In this document: positions 8,756-18,294 of the stretch, in pieces
Layout: the number at the start of each line of letters is the position of its first letter
How positions within the stretch are numbered: position 1 is the first letter of the stretch
Source: a bacterium 1XD8-76
GTDB lineage: Bacteria; Bacillota; Clostridia; Lachnospirales; Lachnospiraceae
Direction: 5' to 3'
Assembly (NCBI GenBank): GCA_003611955.1
Contig: RAZE01000013.1
Span: forward strand, 1 to 64,000
Length of the DNA stretch: 64,000 nucleotides
Notes under the pieces: generated by a model
Told to the model about the DNA's origin: nothing
The model's input: the letters and a program-made list of their open reading frames with translations, nothing else
The model's database searches: none
Translations under genes and position numbers: made by a program

Positions 8756-9167
8756 GAAAGTGATGGATCATTTCAGGAATCCCAGAAACCTCGGGAAGAT
8801 GGAGGATGCGGACGGCGTGGGCGAGGTGGGGAACGCGAAGTGCGGTGACATTATGAAGATATACATTAAGGTGGAAAACGATATTATCACGGATGTCTCC
8901 TTTAATACTTTCGGGTGCGGCTCCGCCATCGCCAGCAGTTCCATGGCCACGGAGATGATCAGGGGAAAACCCGTCAGTGAGGCGCTGGAGCTCACCAACA
9001 AGGCCGTCGCGGAGGCGTTGGACGGGCTTCCAGCCCATAAGATGCACTGCTCGGTTCTGGCGGAGGAGGCGGTCAGGGCGGCGGTGAAAGATTATTACGA
9101 CAGAAACGGGATTTCCTGTCATGCGAAGGACTTTTGTGATCACAACTGCGCGCAGTGCGGGGAATAG
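8742..9167 (+). CDS. iscU: Fe-S scaffold protein (IscU/NifU N-terminal type)
   Basis: A 141-residue scaffold for Fe-S cluster assembly. The three ligand cysteines are visible in GNAKCGD, FNTFGCGSAIASSS and HKMHCSVL. The C-terminus adds a further cysteine-rich tail with Cys/His spacing (CHAKDFCDHNCAQCGE), which is not part of classical E. coli IscU but occurs in clostridial NifU-like proteins. It begins within iscS, implying coupled translation. Confidence 0.92.
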   Translation: MLYSEKVMDHFRNPRNLGKMEDADGVGEVGNAKCGDIMKIYIKVENDIITDVSFNTFGCGSAIASSSMATEMIRGKPVSEALELTNKAVAEALDGLPAHKMHCSVLAEEAVRAAVKDYYDRNGISCHAKDFCDHNCAQCGE

Positions 9168-9175
9168 GGCGCGGC

Positions 9176-9204
9176 TTGCCATTTACAGAGGCGTATGTTA
9201 AAAT
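9176..9204 (+). promoter_or_regulatory. Promoter of mnmA
   Basis: TTGCCA (9176-9181), a 17-base spacer and TAAAAT (9199-9204) give mnmA its own likely sigma-A promoter just after iscU. Confidence 0.55.
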
Positions 9205-9243
9205 GAAAACTGCGAAGAGAATTATAGCGGGGGATTTAAAATT

Positions 9244-10362
9244 TTGACAGAGAACAGGAAACAGGTACAAAAGAGAGCTCTGATCGCCATGAGCGGCGGG
9301 GTAGATTCTTCGGTGGCGGCGGCGCTGATGCAGAGGGAAGGGTATGATTGTGTTGGGGCGATGATGAAGCTGCACCGCAGCGCAGATATGATGGAACCGG
9401 ACGGAATGGATCGGGGAAAAGCCTGCTGCAGTGCGGACGACGCGGAGGATGCGGCGGCAGTGGCGAGAAAGCTGGGGATGCCGTTCTATGTGTTTCCGTT
9501 TGCGGAGGAGTTCCGCTGCCAGGTGATGGAGCGGTTTGTGAACAGTTATTTAAACGGCGAGACGCCGAACCCCTGCATCGACTGCAACCGCTATATGAAG
9601 TTTGAAAAGCTGTACGAGAGAGCGGAGATTCTAGGCTGTGAAAGAATCGTGACAGGGCACTATGCGAGGATCGACAGGGGGGAAAAGACAGGCAGATGGC
9701 AGATGCGCAGGGCTCTGGATCGGACGAAGGACCAGAGTTATGTGCTGTACCAGCTGACCCAGGAGCAACTTTCCCATGTCCGTTTTCCGCTGGGGGCATT
9801 GACAAAGGAGAGAGTGAGGGAACTGGCGCAGGAGTACGGTTTTTTCAATGCGGGGAAAAAGGACAGCCAGGACATCTGTTTTGTGCCGGACGGAAAATAT
9901 GAAAAATTTATTGAAGAATATACTGGAGAGAAGGTTCCGGAGGGCAATTTTGTCGCGGAGGACGGCAGGATACTGGGGCGTCATAAGGGGATCATCCACT
10001 ACACGGTGGGACAGCGCAGAGGACTCGGCATTGCTGCCGCCTTTCCATATTATGTGAAGGAGATCAGGCCGGAGAGCAATGAGGTGGTGCTTTGTGCGCA
10101 CGAAGAGCTGTTTCAGAAAACGCTCTACGCCCGGGATGTGAACTGGGTATCGATCCCGGAACCCGCGGGGAAGATCCAGGTGCAGGCGAAGATCCGCTAC
10201 AGGCACGAGCCTCAGTCCGCCACAGCGGAGATGTTAAAAAGCGGTCTGCTGAAAGTCACTTTTGAAGAGCCTCAGAGGGCGATCACAAAAGGGCAGTCCG
10301 TGGTATTGTATGACAGAGAGCTGGTGTTGGGCGGCGGAAAGATATGCGCTTCCGAAACTTAA
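9244..10362 (+). CDS. mnmA: tRNA-specific 2-thiouridylase MnmA
   Basis: A 372-residue enzyme that thiolates U34 of Lys, Glu and Gln tRNAs using persulfide sulfur supplied by the desulfurase. The PP-loop AMSGGVDSSVAA is at residues about 15-26. The catalytic cysteine is in the TPNPCIDCNR segment and the second in KDSQDICFVPDG. The start appears to be TTG at 9244, with GGGGGA about 10 bases upstream; no ATG lies between it and the PP-loop except within AMSGG. Its stop overlaps the convergent iscR-like gene by four bases. Confidence 0.93.
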   Translation: MTENRKQVQKRALIAMSGGVDSSVAAALMQREGYDCVGAMMKLHRSADMMEPDGMDRGKACCSADDAEDAAAVARKLGMPFYVFPFAEEFRCQVMERFVNSYLNGETPNPCIDCNRYMKFEKLYERAEILGCERIVTGHYARIDRGEKTGRWQMRRALDRTKDQSYVLYQLTQEQLSHVRFPLGALTKERVRELAQEYGFFNAGKKDSQDICFVPDGKYEKFIEEYTGEKVPEGNFVAEDGRILGRHKGIIHYTVGQRRGLGIAAAFPYYVKEIRPESNEVVLCAHEELFQKTLYARDVNWVSIPEPAGKIQVQAKIRYRHEPQSATAEMLKSGLLKVTFEEPQRAITKGQSVVLYDRELVLGGGKICASET

Positions 10363-10760
10363 CCTGTCAGATCCGCCAGTGTGATATGATCAAAGTAATC
10401 CCGTATCAGCCGGTCAAGCCCTTTCCACATATCCAGGGTTTTGCACGCGGAAGCCCGGGAGCAGGGTTCCGCATTCTCCTCAAGGCATGCCACCGGGGCG
10501 AGGGTTTCCTCGGTCAGCTCCAGAATGCTTGTCACGGTGTATTCCTGTGGGGCTCTGTTCAGGCGGTAACCGCCGCCCTTGCCCCGCAGTCCGGTGAGAA
10601 TCTTTCCCTTTACCAGCAATTTCAGGATGCTCTCCAGATATTTTTCCGATATTTCCTGTCTCGCGGCAATCTCCTTCAGGGGGGTGTAGCTGTCGGTATT
10701 TTGCTCTGCCAGATCGATCATAACGCGCAGGGCATAGCGTCCTCTCGTGGATATCATCAT
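10359..10760 (-). CDS. iscR: Rrf2 family regulator, IscR-like with cluster cysteines
   Basis: A 133-residue Rrf2 repressor. The winged helix spans residues about 1-65 (STRGRYALRVMIDLA, SEKYLESILKLL, GLRGKGGGYRL). The C-terminal part has three cysteines spaced Cys-x7-Cys-x5-Cys in ACLEENAEPCSRASACKTL, as expected for an Fe-S cluster-sensing IscR rather than the cysteine-free CymR. It lies between the Isc cluster and cysK, and a shared 20-bp site lies at both of their promoters. Its own promoter region (about 10790-10808) has a weaker, related CCTAT-rich sequence, so autoregulation is plausible. Confidence 0.85.
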   Translation of the reverse strand: MMISTRGRYALRVMIDLAEQNTDSYTPLKEIAARQEISEKYLESILKLLVKGKILTGLRGKGGGYRLNRAPQEYTVTSILELTEETLAPVACLEENAEPCSRASACKTLDMWKGLDRLIRDYFDHITLADLTG

Positions 10761-10843
10761 GGTGCTTGTTCTCCGTGTCTTTTGATTTATTTCCTATATT
10801 CCTATCATATTACACGGTAATTGGAAAGGCAAGAGAAAAAGTA

Positions 10844-10902
10844 TTGACAAAATGGATAGAAATGGATATGATATATAAAACCTATTGGGATAGTAGGAAT
10901 AT
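10844..10902 (+). promoter_or_regulatory. cysK promoter and Rrf2-type operator
   Basis: A consensus promoter, TTGACA (10844-10849), 17 bases, TATGAT (10867-10872). Just downstream at 10877-10896 lies AAAACCTATTGGGATAGTAG, 17 of 20 identical to the iscS site. A repressor bound there would block transcription start. Confidence 0.65.
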
Positions 10903-10960
10903 AAAATACGACGGATGGAAGAAATACGGAGACAGGATAGAATGGAGGAAGGGATTTATC

Positions 10961-11890
10961 ATGGCAGTTTATAAGAACATAACGGAACTGGTAGGGAAGA
11001 CGCCGCTGCTGGAGGCGGGAAATTTCGGGAAAAAGTATGCGCCTGATGCGCGGATCCTGGCGAAGCTGGAATATTTTAATCCGGCGGGCAGCGCGAAAGA
11101 CCGCATAGCGAAGGCGATCATATTGGATGCGTTGGAGAAGGGGACCTTGACGAAGGACTCCGTGATCATCGAGCCCACCAGCGGCAACACGGGGATAGGG
11201 CTTTCCGCCGTCGCTGCTTTTCTGGGAATTCGCGTGATCATCACCATGCCGGAGACCATGAGCCTGGAGCGCCGGAATCTGATGAAAGCTTACGGGGCGG
11301 AACTGGTGCTGACGGAAGGGAAGAAGGGCATGCAGGGCGCCATCGCCAAAGCGGAGGAGCTGGCGGCTGAGATTCCGAACAGCCTGATCGCGGGACAGTT
11401 TGTGAATCCGGTCAATCCGAAAGCCCACAGGGAGACTACCGGGCCGGAGATCTGGGAGGACACGGAGGGCAAAGTGGATATCTTTGTGGCGGGTGTTGGT
11501 ACCGGCGGAACGATCAGCGGCGTGGGAGAATATCTGAGAGAGAAGAATCCGGCGGTGAAGATCGTGGCGGTGGAACCTGCGGACTCCCCGGTATTGTCGG
11601 AGGGAAAGTCGGGCTCCCACAAAATTCAGGGCATCGGCGCAGGGTTTGTGCCGGAGACGCTGAACACGGAAATCTATGATGAGATCATTAAGGTCGAGAG
11701 CGGGGACGCGTTTGCGGCGGGCAGAGAATTTGCGAGAACCGAAGGCATCCTGGTAGGCATTTCCTCCGGCGCGGCGCTCTGGGCGGCGGCTAAGCTGGCG
11801 AAGAGGAAAGAGAATGCGGGGAAGGTGATCGTGGCGTTTCTCCCCGATACGGGGGACCGATATTTGTCCACGGAAATGTTTGCGGAGTAG
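10961..11890 (+). CDS. cysK: Cysteine synthase A (O-acetylserine sulfhydrylase)
   Basis: A 309-residue PLP enzyme that makes cysteine from O-acetylserine and sulfide. The PLP lysine is in the NPAGSAKDRIA segment, the phosphate loop is GTGGTISG, and the substrate loop is EPTSGNTGIGL. The ATG at 10961 follows GGAGGAAGG. Being next to and apparently co-regulated with the Fe-S cluster genes links cysteine supply to cysteine use. Confidence 0.95.
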   Translation: MAVYKNITELVGKTPLLEAGNFGKKYAPDARILAKLEYFNPAGSAKDRIAKAIILDALEKGTLTKDSVIIEPTSGNTGIGLSAVAAFLGIRVIITMPETMSLERRNLMKAYGAELVLTEGKKGMQGAIAKAEELAAEIPNSLIAGQFVNPVNPKAHRETTGPEIWEDTEGKVDIFVAGVGTGGTISGVGEYLREKNPAVKIVAVEPADSPVLSEGKSGSHKIQGIGAGFVPETLNTEIYDEIIKVESGDAFAAGREFARTEGILVGISSGAALWAAAKLAKRKENAGKVIVAFLPDTGDRYLSTEMFAE

Positions 11891-11955
11891 AGAGAAGAAG
11901 CAATATTATTTCGGGAAAGTCATAACCAGCCGGGACGGAGAATGGAAACAGCAGA

Positions 11956-13008
11956 ATGAATTTGGGGAATGGTGAAAAAAAGATTATCAAACGCCTTGCG
12001 GGCGTGATTATATTGTCGCTGATATGCCTTCTGGTCTGGGGGCATAGTAAATACGAGGGGAGGAAGTCCTGCACAAAGCAGATCTTTGCCATGGATACGG
12101 TGATGGATTTCACGGCTTACGGCAAAGACTGTGAGGAGGCTGTGGATGCGGCGATAAAGGAAGTACAGCGCCTGGATGCGCTGTTCTCCACGGGTGACGA
12201 TTCCAGCGAGCTTTCCATATTAAACAGGACTGGAAGCGGGCGGGGGCTGTCGAATGATACGATAGCGATTTTCCGCAGAGGTTTGGAAATATATGCGGAT
12301 ACGGACGGGCTGTTTGATTTTACGGTCTATCCGTTGATGTGTTTATGGGGATTTCCGACGAAAGAGTATCGGGTGCCTTCCCCGGAGGACTTGCAGGAGG
12401 TTCTGCCGCTTGTGGATGCGTCAAAGGTCCGGGTGGGAGAAGACGGGATGGGCGAAATACATTTGGGTGAAGGGCAGCAGGCGGACTTCGGCGGGATCGC
12501 GAAAGGGTATGCCTCCGAAAGGGTGATGGAAATATATGAGGAGTACGGCGTCACTTCCGGCATGGTATCGCTCGGCGGGAATGTGCAGGTGCTCGGCAAA
12601 AAGCCCGACGACTCGGCCTGGAGAGTGGGAATACAGGATCCGGAAGGGGACCGCGGGGAGCTGGCGGCGGTTCTGGAAGCGGAGGATTGTGCGGTTGTCA
12701 CTTCCGGGGGCTATGAGAGATATTTTCAGGAGGATGGGAACACCTATATCCATATTTTGGATCCGAGAACAGGACGCCCGGTGGAAGGGGATCTGGCCTC
12801 GGTCACGGTGGTCTCCGAGGATGGAACGCTGACGGACGCGCTGTCCACCGCCCTCTATATCATGGGGTTTGATGAGGCGGTCTCTTACTGGAGAGAAAAT
12901 ACAGATACATTTGACATGGTGCTGATTACTGTGGATGGGAAGCTGTATGCGACGAAAGGGATCGCGGAACGGATCCGGACAGAGAGGGAACTGTCCGGGA
13001 TAACCTGA
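11956..13008 (+). CDS. apbE: FAD:protein FMN transferase (ApbE)
   Basis: A 350-residue exported ApbE. A single N-terminal transmembrane or uncleaved signal segment (residues about 12-30) is followed by MDTVMDFTAYG, the HILDPRTGRPV motif and a TDALSTALYIMG block with the metal-binding Asp. ApbE attaches FMN covalently to Thr in flavoproteins such as RnfG/RnfD and NqrC on the outer face of the membrane. No target flavoprotein is encoded here. Confidence 0.92.
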   Translation: MNLGNGEKKIIKRLAGVIILSLICLLVWGHSKYEGRKSCTKQIFAMDTVMDFTAYGKDCEEAVDAAIKEVQRLDALFSTGDDSSELSILNRTGSGRGLSNDTIAIFRRGLEIYADTDGLFDFTVYPLMCLWGFPTKEYRVPSPEDLQEVLPLVDASKVRVGEDGMGEIHLGEGQQADFGGIAKGYASERVMEIYEEYGVTSGMVSLGGNVQVLGKKPDDSAWRVGIQDPEGDRGELAAVLEAEDCAVVTSGGYERYFQEDGNTYIHILDPRTGRPVEGDLASVTVVSEDGTLTDALSTALYIMGFDEAVSYWRENTDTFDMVLITVDGKLYATKGIAERIRTERELSGIT

Positions 13009-13014
13009 TTTTCC

Positions 13015-13043
13015 TTGACAATAACCTGCAAAATCTCTAGAAT
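13015..13043 (+). promoter_or_regulatory. Promoter of trpB2
   Basis: TTGACA (13015-13020), a 17-base spacer and TAGAAT (13038-13043) directly precede the trpB2 gene. Confidence 0.65.
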
Positions 13044-13077
13044 GGAAATCGATAACGGTTGAAAAGAGGGGAAAGCA

Positions 13078-14460
13078 ATGTCTAACGAAAAAATTCCATA
13101 TAAGATATACCTCTCGGAGGAGGAAATGCCGAGAGACTGGTACAATGTGCGGGCTGATATGAAGACGAAACCGGCGCCTCTGCTGAATCCGGGGACCGGC
13201 GAGCCCATGACTTTCGAGGAACTTCGTCCCGTGTTCTGCGATGAGCTGGTGAAGCAGGAGCTGGACAACGACACGAGAGATATCCCGATCCCGCAGGAGA
13301 TCAGAGATTTTTACAAGATGTATCGTCCGTCACCGTTGGTGCGGGCTTATTGTCTGGAGGAAAAGCTGCAGACGCCGGCAAAGATCTACTATAAGTTTGA
13401 AGGAAACAATACTTCCGGTTCCCATAAGTTGAACAGCGCCATCGCGCAGGCCTACTATGCCAAGAAGCAGGGGCTGAAGGGCGTGACCACGGAGACCGGC
13501 GCGGGACAGTGGGGAACGGCGCTCTCCATGGCGTGCGCGTATCTGGATCTGGACTGTAAGGTGTATATGGTAAAAGTGAGCTATGAGCAGAAACCTTTCA
13601 GGCGCGAGGTGATGCGCACTTACGGTGCTTCCGTGACGCCCTCCCCGTCCATGGACACAGAGGTCGGAAAGAGAATTCTGGCGGATCATCCGGGAACCAC
13701 GGGTTCTCTCGGGTGCGCGATCTCCGAGGCGGTGGAGGTGGCGACAAGTACGCCGGGATACCGCTATGTGTTGGGCAGCGTTTTAAATCAGGTGTTGCTG
13801 CATCAGTCCGTGATTGGGCTCGAAGCGAAGGCAGCGATGGACAAATATGGCATTGTGCCGGATGTGATCATCGGCTGCGCGGGCGGCGGAAGCAATCTGG
13901 GCGGTCTGATCTCTCCGTTTATGGGAGAAAAGCTCAGAGGGGAGAAAGATTACCGGTTAATCGCTGTGGAACCGGCTTCCTGTCCGAGCTTTACAAGGGG
14001 GCGCTTCGCCTATGATTTCTGCGATACCGGCATGGTGTGTCCGCTTGCCAAAATGTATACGCTGGGCAGCGGCTTTATTCCTTCGGCAAACCATGCGGGA
14101 GGTCTGAGGTATCATGGCATGAGCAGCACATTATCTCAGCTTTATCATGATGGATACATGGAGGCGGTTTCCGTGGAGCAGACCCGTGTCTTTGAGGCGG
14201 CGGAGCAGTTTGCCAGAGTGGAGGGGATCCTTCCCGCTCCGGAGAGCAGCCATGCGATCCGCGTAGCCATCGATGAGGCGATAAAGTGCAGGGAGACCGG
14301 GGAAGAGAAGACGATCCTCTTTGGACTCACAGGCACAGGGTATTTCGATATGGTGGCATACGAGAAGTTCCACAACGGTGAGATGAGCGATTATATTCCC
14401 ACCGATGCGGAGCTGGAGGAAAGCTTCTCAAAGCTTCCCAGGGTGGCAGGACAGGAATAA
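13078..14460 (+). CDS. trpB: TrpB2-type tryptophan synthase beta chain homologue
   Basis: A 460-residue PLP protein, longer than the standard TrpB1 of about 400 residues. It carries the TrpB2 features: an N-terminal extension with EEEMPRDWYN, the PLP lysine in NNTSGSHKLNSA, the catalytic ETGAGQWG and the phosphate loop GCAGGGSN. TrpB2 proteins use serine and indole and can work without TrpA. No other trp gene is nearby and it has its own promoter and terminator, so it stands alone. It may salvage indole, but the physiological reaction cannot be fixed from sequence. Confidence 0.88.
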   Translation: MSNEKIPYKIYLSEEEMPRDWYNVRADMKTKPAPLLNPGTGEPMTFEELRPVFCDELVKQELDNDTRDIPIPQEIRDFYKMYRPSPLVRAYCLEEKLQTPAKIYYKFEGNNTSGSHKLNSAIAQAYYAKKQGLKGVTTETGAGQWGTALSMACAYLDLDCKVYMVKVSYEQKPFRREVMRTYGASVTPSPSMDTEVGKRILADHPGTTGSLGCAISEAVEVATSTPGYRYVLGSVLNQVLLHQSVIGLEAKAAMDKYGIVPDVIIGCAGGGSNLGGLISPFMGEKLRGEKDYRLIAVEPASCPSFTRGRFAYDFCDTGMVCPLAKMYTLGSGFIPSANHAGGLRYHGMSSTLSQLYHDGYMEAVSVEQTRVFEAAEQFARVEGILPAPESSHAIRVAIDEAIKCRETGEEKTILFGLTGTGYFDMVAYEKFHNGEMSDYIPTDAELEESFSKLPRVAGQE

Positions 14461-14478
14461 GAGTTTCCATAAAATGGG

Positions 14479-14513
14479 ATCACTCCAAAATGTTTTTTTG
14501 GAGTGATTTTTTT
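14479..14513 (+). terminator. Terminator of trpB2
   Basis: A 12-bp perfect stem, ATCACTCCAAAA with TTTTGGAGTGAT, a 5-base loop and a T-run. It cleanly separates trpB2 from the hem operon. Confidence 0.88.
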
Positions 14514-14585
14514 GTGAAAATCATGTAAAATATATTATTGGTGAGGACCTGTGAGAAAAGGGTAAAGTGTATCAGGAAAAAGAAA

Positions 14586-15803
14586 ATGGGCGTACAGATG
14601 ATCGGGATAGACCACAGTCTGGCAGAGATAGAGGTGAGAGAGAAATTTTCTTTTACAAAAAGTCAGGCCGCGGTTCTGATGAAAAAATGGATGGCATACC
14701 AGGGGATATATGGGATCGTTCTGCTCTCCACCTGCAACCGGATGGAGATTTATGTAAACTCCGAGAGCGGAATATACGATTATTGCAAACTGCTCTGCGA
14801 GGAAAAGGGGGTGGACAAGGCAGAGTATCGCCCTTTTTTCCGTCTGCGGGATGGGAAGGAAGCGGTGCGGCATCTGTTTGAGACGACAGCGGGCCTGCGT
14901 TCTCTCATCGTGGGGGAGGATCAGATCCTGACCCAGGTGAGGGAAGCGCTTTCCCGCGCGCGGGAGGAATACGCGGCGGACAGGGTGCTGGAAGTGCTGT
15001 TCCGGCAGGCAGTCACTACGGCGAAGGAAATAAAGTCAAAGGTTCTTCTGTCAAAACCGAATCTCTCCAGCGCCGGAGAGGCGATAGCCTGTCTGAAAAA
15101 AAAGAACATGACGTTGTCGGGGAAAAAGTGCCTTGTGATCGGCAACGGTGTGATCGGACGGCTGACGGCGCAGACATTGTTGGAGGAGGGGGCGGATGTG
15201 ACCGTGACAGTGCGCCAGTACCACAGGGGCATCGTGGATATTCCTGCCGGCGCGGTGCGGATAGACTATGGGAAGCGCTATGAGGCATTGCCGGATTGTG
15301 ATTATGTTTTTTCCGCCACTTCGAGCCCCAATCTGACAGTGACAAAGGCGGCATTGGAAAAGTGCGGGCTGAGGAGAAGACAGATATTTGTGGACCTGGC
15401 AGTGCCGAGAGATATGGAGCCGGAGATCAGGGGGATATCTTCTATCATATTGTATGATCTGGATGATTTTGGCAGGCAGGACATATCGCCGGAGATAAAA
15501 AATGGATTGGACAGGGCCTCTCTGTTGATCGACCGGGGCATGGAGGAGTTTTTCAGCTGGTATGAGTGCCGGGATCTGATTCCCACAGTGCAGAGAATCG
15601 CGGATCTCACGGCGAGAGATCTCTGCGGACGGCTGGAGAAACCTTTTCGTCGGGTGGAGCGGGAACAGTGCAGAGAGTTGCTTCTGGCGGTGGAGAACAG
15701 TGAGAGCAAAGTGACGGCCAGGTTATTGTTTGCGCTGCGGGATGGATTGGACACAGATACTTTTCGGGAATGCCTGGAAATATTGGAAAGAAAGTTTACA
15801 TAA
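14586..15803 (+). CDS. hemA: Glutamyl-tRNA reductase
   Basis: A 405-residue first enzyme of the C5 tetrapyrrole pathway, making glutamate-1-semialdehyde from Glu-tRNA. Visible are IGIDHSLAEIEVREKFSF, the catalytic cysteine in LLSTCNRMEIY, GEDQILTQVREA, and the NADPH-binding VIGNGVIGRLTAQ. The ATG at 14586 was chosen to match the family's start MGVQMIGIDHS; a GTG 48 bases upstream is also open. It leads a tightly packed hem operon of five genes. Confidence 0.94.
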   Translation: MGVQMIGIDHSLAEIEVREKFSFTKSQAAVLMKKWMAYQGIYGIVLLSTCNRMEIYVNSESGIYDYCKLLCEEKGVDKAEYRPFFRLRDGKEAVRHLFETTAGLRSLIVGEDQILTQVREALSRAREEYAADRVLEVLFRQAVTTAKEIKSKVLLSKPNLSSAGEAIACLKKKNMTLSGKKCLVIGNGVIGRLTAQTLLEEGADVTVTVRQYHRGIVDIPAGAVRIDYGKRYEALPDCDYVFSATSSPNLTVTKAALEKCGLRRRQIFVDLAVPRDMEPEIRGISSIILYDLDDFGRQDISPEIKNGLDRASLLIDRGMEEFFSWYECRDLIPTVQRIADLTARDLCGRLEKPFRRVEREQCRELLLAVENSESKVTARLLFALRDGLDTDTFRECLEILERKFT

Positions 15804-15804
15804 T

Positions 15805-16758
15805 ATGAAGAATGGTATGTGGGGAGAGAAGAGAAAGATCGTAATAGGAAGCAGAGAGAGCGTTTTGGCGGTGGCCCAGACGAAACTTTTGGTGGAGTAC
15901 ATCCAGGAAAATTGTCCGGAGATTTCGGCGGAAATTTTGACGATGAAGACCACCGGGGATAGAATACTGGGAAAAAGGCTGGAGGATATCGGCGGGAAGG
16001 GATTGTTTGTGAAGGAGCTGGACAGAGCTCTCAGAGAGGGGCGGACCCAGCTTTCCGTGCACTCTCTGAAGGATATGCCGATGGAGACGGATGAGGCGAT
16101 CCCGATCCTGGGATTTTCCCGTCGGGAGGACCCGCGGGATGTGCTGGTGCTGCCGGAGGGGCGGGGGGAACCTGATCCGGAACTTCCGATCGGGACTTCC
16201 AGCCTGCGGCGGGAGCTGCAGCTGAGGAAGCTGTATCCCGGGAGAAAAGTGGAGATGATCCGGGGAAATGTGTTAAGCCGCCTGAAGAGGCTGGACGAAG
16301 GAGAGTACGGCGCGCTGGTGCTTGCGGCGGCCGGTCTGAAGCGCCTTGGGCTTTCCGGCCGGATATCCCGGTATTTTTCCTGCGGGGAGATGCTGCCGGC
16401 AGCGGGGCAGGGAATTTTAGCGGTGCAGGGCAGAAGCGATGTGGATTACCGTTTTCTGGAGGGATTTTTTGATGAGGAGGCGCGGGACGCCGCGCTGGCG
16501 GAACGGGCCTTTGTGAGGGAACTGGGGGGCGGATGCTCCTCGCCGACGGCCGCCTATGCGGTCTGCGATGGAGATGAGGTTGTACTGAATGGATTTTATG
16601 TAAACCGAGATGAAGAGACGGAAAGCTCGGGAAGGAAACCGGAGGGCGCGGATGCGAAATACTGCCGCACGGGAGAGATCAGGGGAGACCGAAGAGACGC
16701 TGAAAATCTGGGGCGGGAGCTGGCGGAGAGGCTGCGCGGAAAAGCGGCGGAAAGGTGA
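15805..16758 (+). CDS. hemC: Hydroxymethylbilane synthase
   Basis: A 317-residue porphobilinogen deaminase. Seen are IVIGSRESVLAVAQT, GTSSLRRELQL, the RGNVLSRLKRLDEGEYGALVLA block, and the LGGGCSSP motif whose cysteine carries the dipyrromethane cofactor. The ATG at 15805 is two bases after the hemA stop; another ATG in frame at 15817 is possible. The C-terminus is a little longer than usual. Confidence 0.93.
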   Translation: MKNGMWGEKRKIVIGSRESVLAVAQTKLLVEYIQENCPEISAEILTMKTTGDRILGKRLEDIGGKGLFVKELDRALREGRTQLSVHSLKDMPMETDEAIPILGFSRREDPRDVLVLPEGRGEPDPELPIGTSSLRRELQLRKLYPGRKVEMIRGNVLSRLKRLDEGEYGALVLAAAGLKRLGLSGRISRYFSCGEMLPAAGQGILAVQGRSDVDYRFLEGFFDEEARDAALAERAFVRELGGGCSSPTAAYAVCDGDEVVLNGFYVNRDEETESSGRKPEGADAKYCRTGEIRGDRRDAENLGRELAERLRGKAAER

Positions 16759-16766
16759 GACGAAGT

Positions 16767-18263
16767 ATGACAGGAAAGGTTTGGCTCGTGGGGGCGGGAC
16801 CGGGGGGAGAGGAACTGCTGACGATAAAGGCAAAAAGAGTGATTGAGCAGGCGGAGGTCGTGGTTTACGACGCGTTGGTGGGGCGCTCCGTGATGGATCT
16901 GGTTCCCGAGTCCGCGGAGAGGATCTATGTCGGTAAGCGGGCCGGCCATCACAGTATGGCCCAGGAGAAGATCAATGAACTGCTGTTGTCGTCAGCGGAG
17001 CAGGGAAAACGGGTCGTGCGCCTTAAGGGGGGCGATCCCTTTCTGTTCGGGAGGGGCGGGGAGGAGCTGGAACTGCTGGAGGAGCATCAGATTCCTTTTG
17101 AGGTGGTGCCAGGGGTGACTTCCGCCCTTGCCGTGCCCGCATATTTCGGGATCCCGGTGACCCACAGGGATCTGGCCTCCTCCGTGCATATTGTCACAGG
17201 GCATCAGAAAAAGGATGAACCTCTTGACATTTCTTTTGAAGCGCTGAAAGAAGTCGGCGGAACGATTGTCTTTTTGATGGGTATATCAAGTTTACATAAT
17301 ATTATATTAAGCCTTTTAAAAGCCGGGATGGAACCCCGGACGCCTGCGGCAATTTTGCAGCAGGGAGCCGGCGGCGGACAGAAAAAGATAAGCGGGACGC
17401 TGGAGGATATAAAGCGGAAGGCTCGGGAGGAGGGCGCCTCCACTCCTGCGATCATTGTGGTGGGTGAAGTGGTCAGGCTGGGAGAGAAATTTTCCTGGCA
17501 TGAAAAGCTGCCGCTGTCCGGAAAACGGTTTATCGTCACAAGACCCAGGGAGAGGCAGCGGGAACTTGCACAGGGGCTGCGGGAACTGGGGGCGGAGGTA
17601 ACGGAACTGCCGACTGTCGAAGTGCGGGGGATTCATCCGAATCCGAAGCTGCGGGAGGAGATTTTTCGTCTGTCGGACTATCGGTTTCTGGTGTTCACTT
17701 CCCCCAGCGGTGTGGAAGAATTTATGCGGGAACTGTTTGACATGGAGAAGGATGTGCGGCATATCGGCGGGATATCCATTGCGGTGATCGGCAGCGGCAC
17801 GGCGAAGGCGCTGCGCCGGTACGGGCTCACAGCGGACCGCATGCCGGAGACATACAGCGGGAGAGCGCTGGGAGCGCTTCTCTCAAAGGAGTGCAGAGAG
17901 GGAGACAGGGTATTGATCGCCCGTTCCGATATCGGAAATCCGGAGCTGGTCACAGAGCTGCGGAGGGAGAAGGATATAGAAGTCATGGATGTGGCGGCCT
18001 ATTGTTTACATAATGCAGATCAGATGAGCCGGGGAGAAAACAGGTGCCCGGATGCGGAGCCGGAAAGTGCGGACGGCGTATTTTTCACAAGCGCTTCCAC
18101 CGTCCGCGGCTTTTTCTCCCGGTATCCTGTGCTGGATTTCTCGCGGATAAGGGCGTTCTGCATTGGGGAGATGACGGCCAGGGAGGCGGAGAAGTACGGG
18201 ATGCAGGTGAAAACCGCGGAGATGGCCACGGTGGAGAGCCTGATACGATCCGCACTGGAATAG
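16767..18263 (+). CDS. cobA-hemD: CobA-HemD fusion: uroporphyrinogen-III methyltransferase and synthase
   Basis: A 498-residue two-domain enzyme. The N-terminal half (to about residue 240) is an SAM-dependent uroporphyrinogen-III C-methyltransferase with [34 protein letters not shown] and [10 protein letters not shown]. The C-terminal half, beginning near [12 protein letters not shown], is uroporphyrinogen-III synthase (HemD) with [10 protein letters not shown] and [15 protein letters not shown]. The fusion makes precorrin-2 directly, the branch point to sirohaem and cobalamin. The ATG at 16767 has GGTGAG upstream; a GTG at 16755 overlaps the hemC stop and is the alternative. Confidence 0.93.
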   Translation: MTGKVWLVGAGPGGEELLTIKAKRVIEQAEVVVYDALVGRSVMDLVPESAERIYVGKRAGHHSMAQEKINELLLSSAEQGKRVVRLKGGDPFLFGRGGEELELLEEHQIPFEVVPGVTSALAVPAYFGIPVTHRDLASSVHIVTGHQKKDEPLDISFEALKEVGGTIVFLMGISSLHNIILSLLKAGMEPRTPAAILQQGAGGGQKKISGTLEDIKRKAREEGASTPAIIVVGEVVRLGEKFSWHEKLPLSGKRFIVTRPRERQRELAQGLRELGAEVTELPTVEVRGIHPNPKLREEIFRLSDYRFLVFTSPSGVEEFMRELFDMEKDVRHIGGISIAVIGSGTAKALRRYGLTADRMPETYSGRALGALLSKECREGDRVLIARSDIGNPELVTELRREKDIEVMDVAAYCLHNADQMSRGENRCPDAEPESADGVFFTSASTVRGFFSRYPVLDFSRIRAFCIGEMTAREAEKYGMQVKTAEMATVESLIRSALE

Positions 18264-18294
18264 AGATTATTTTGCGAACAGGAGATGACAGTTT

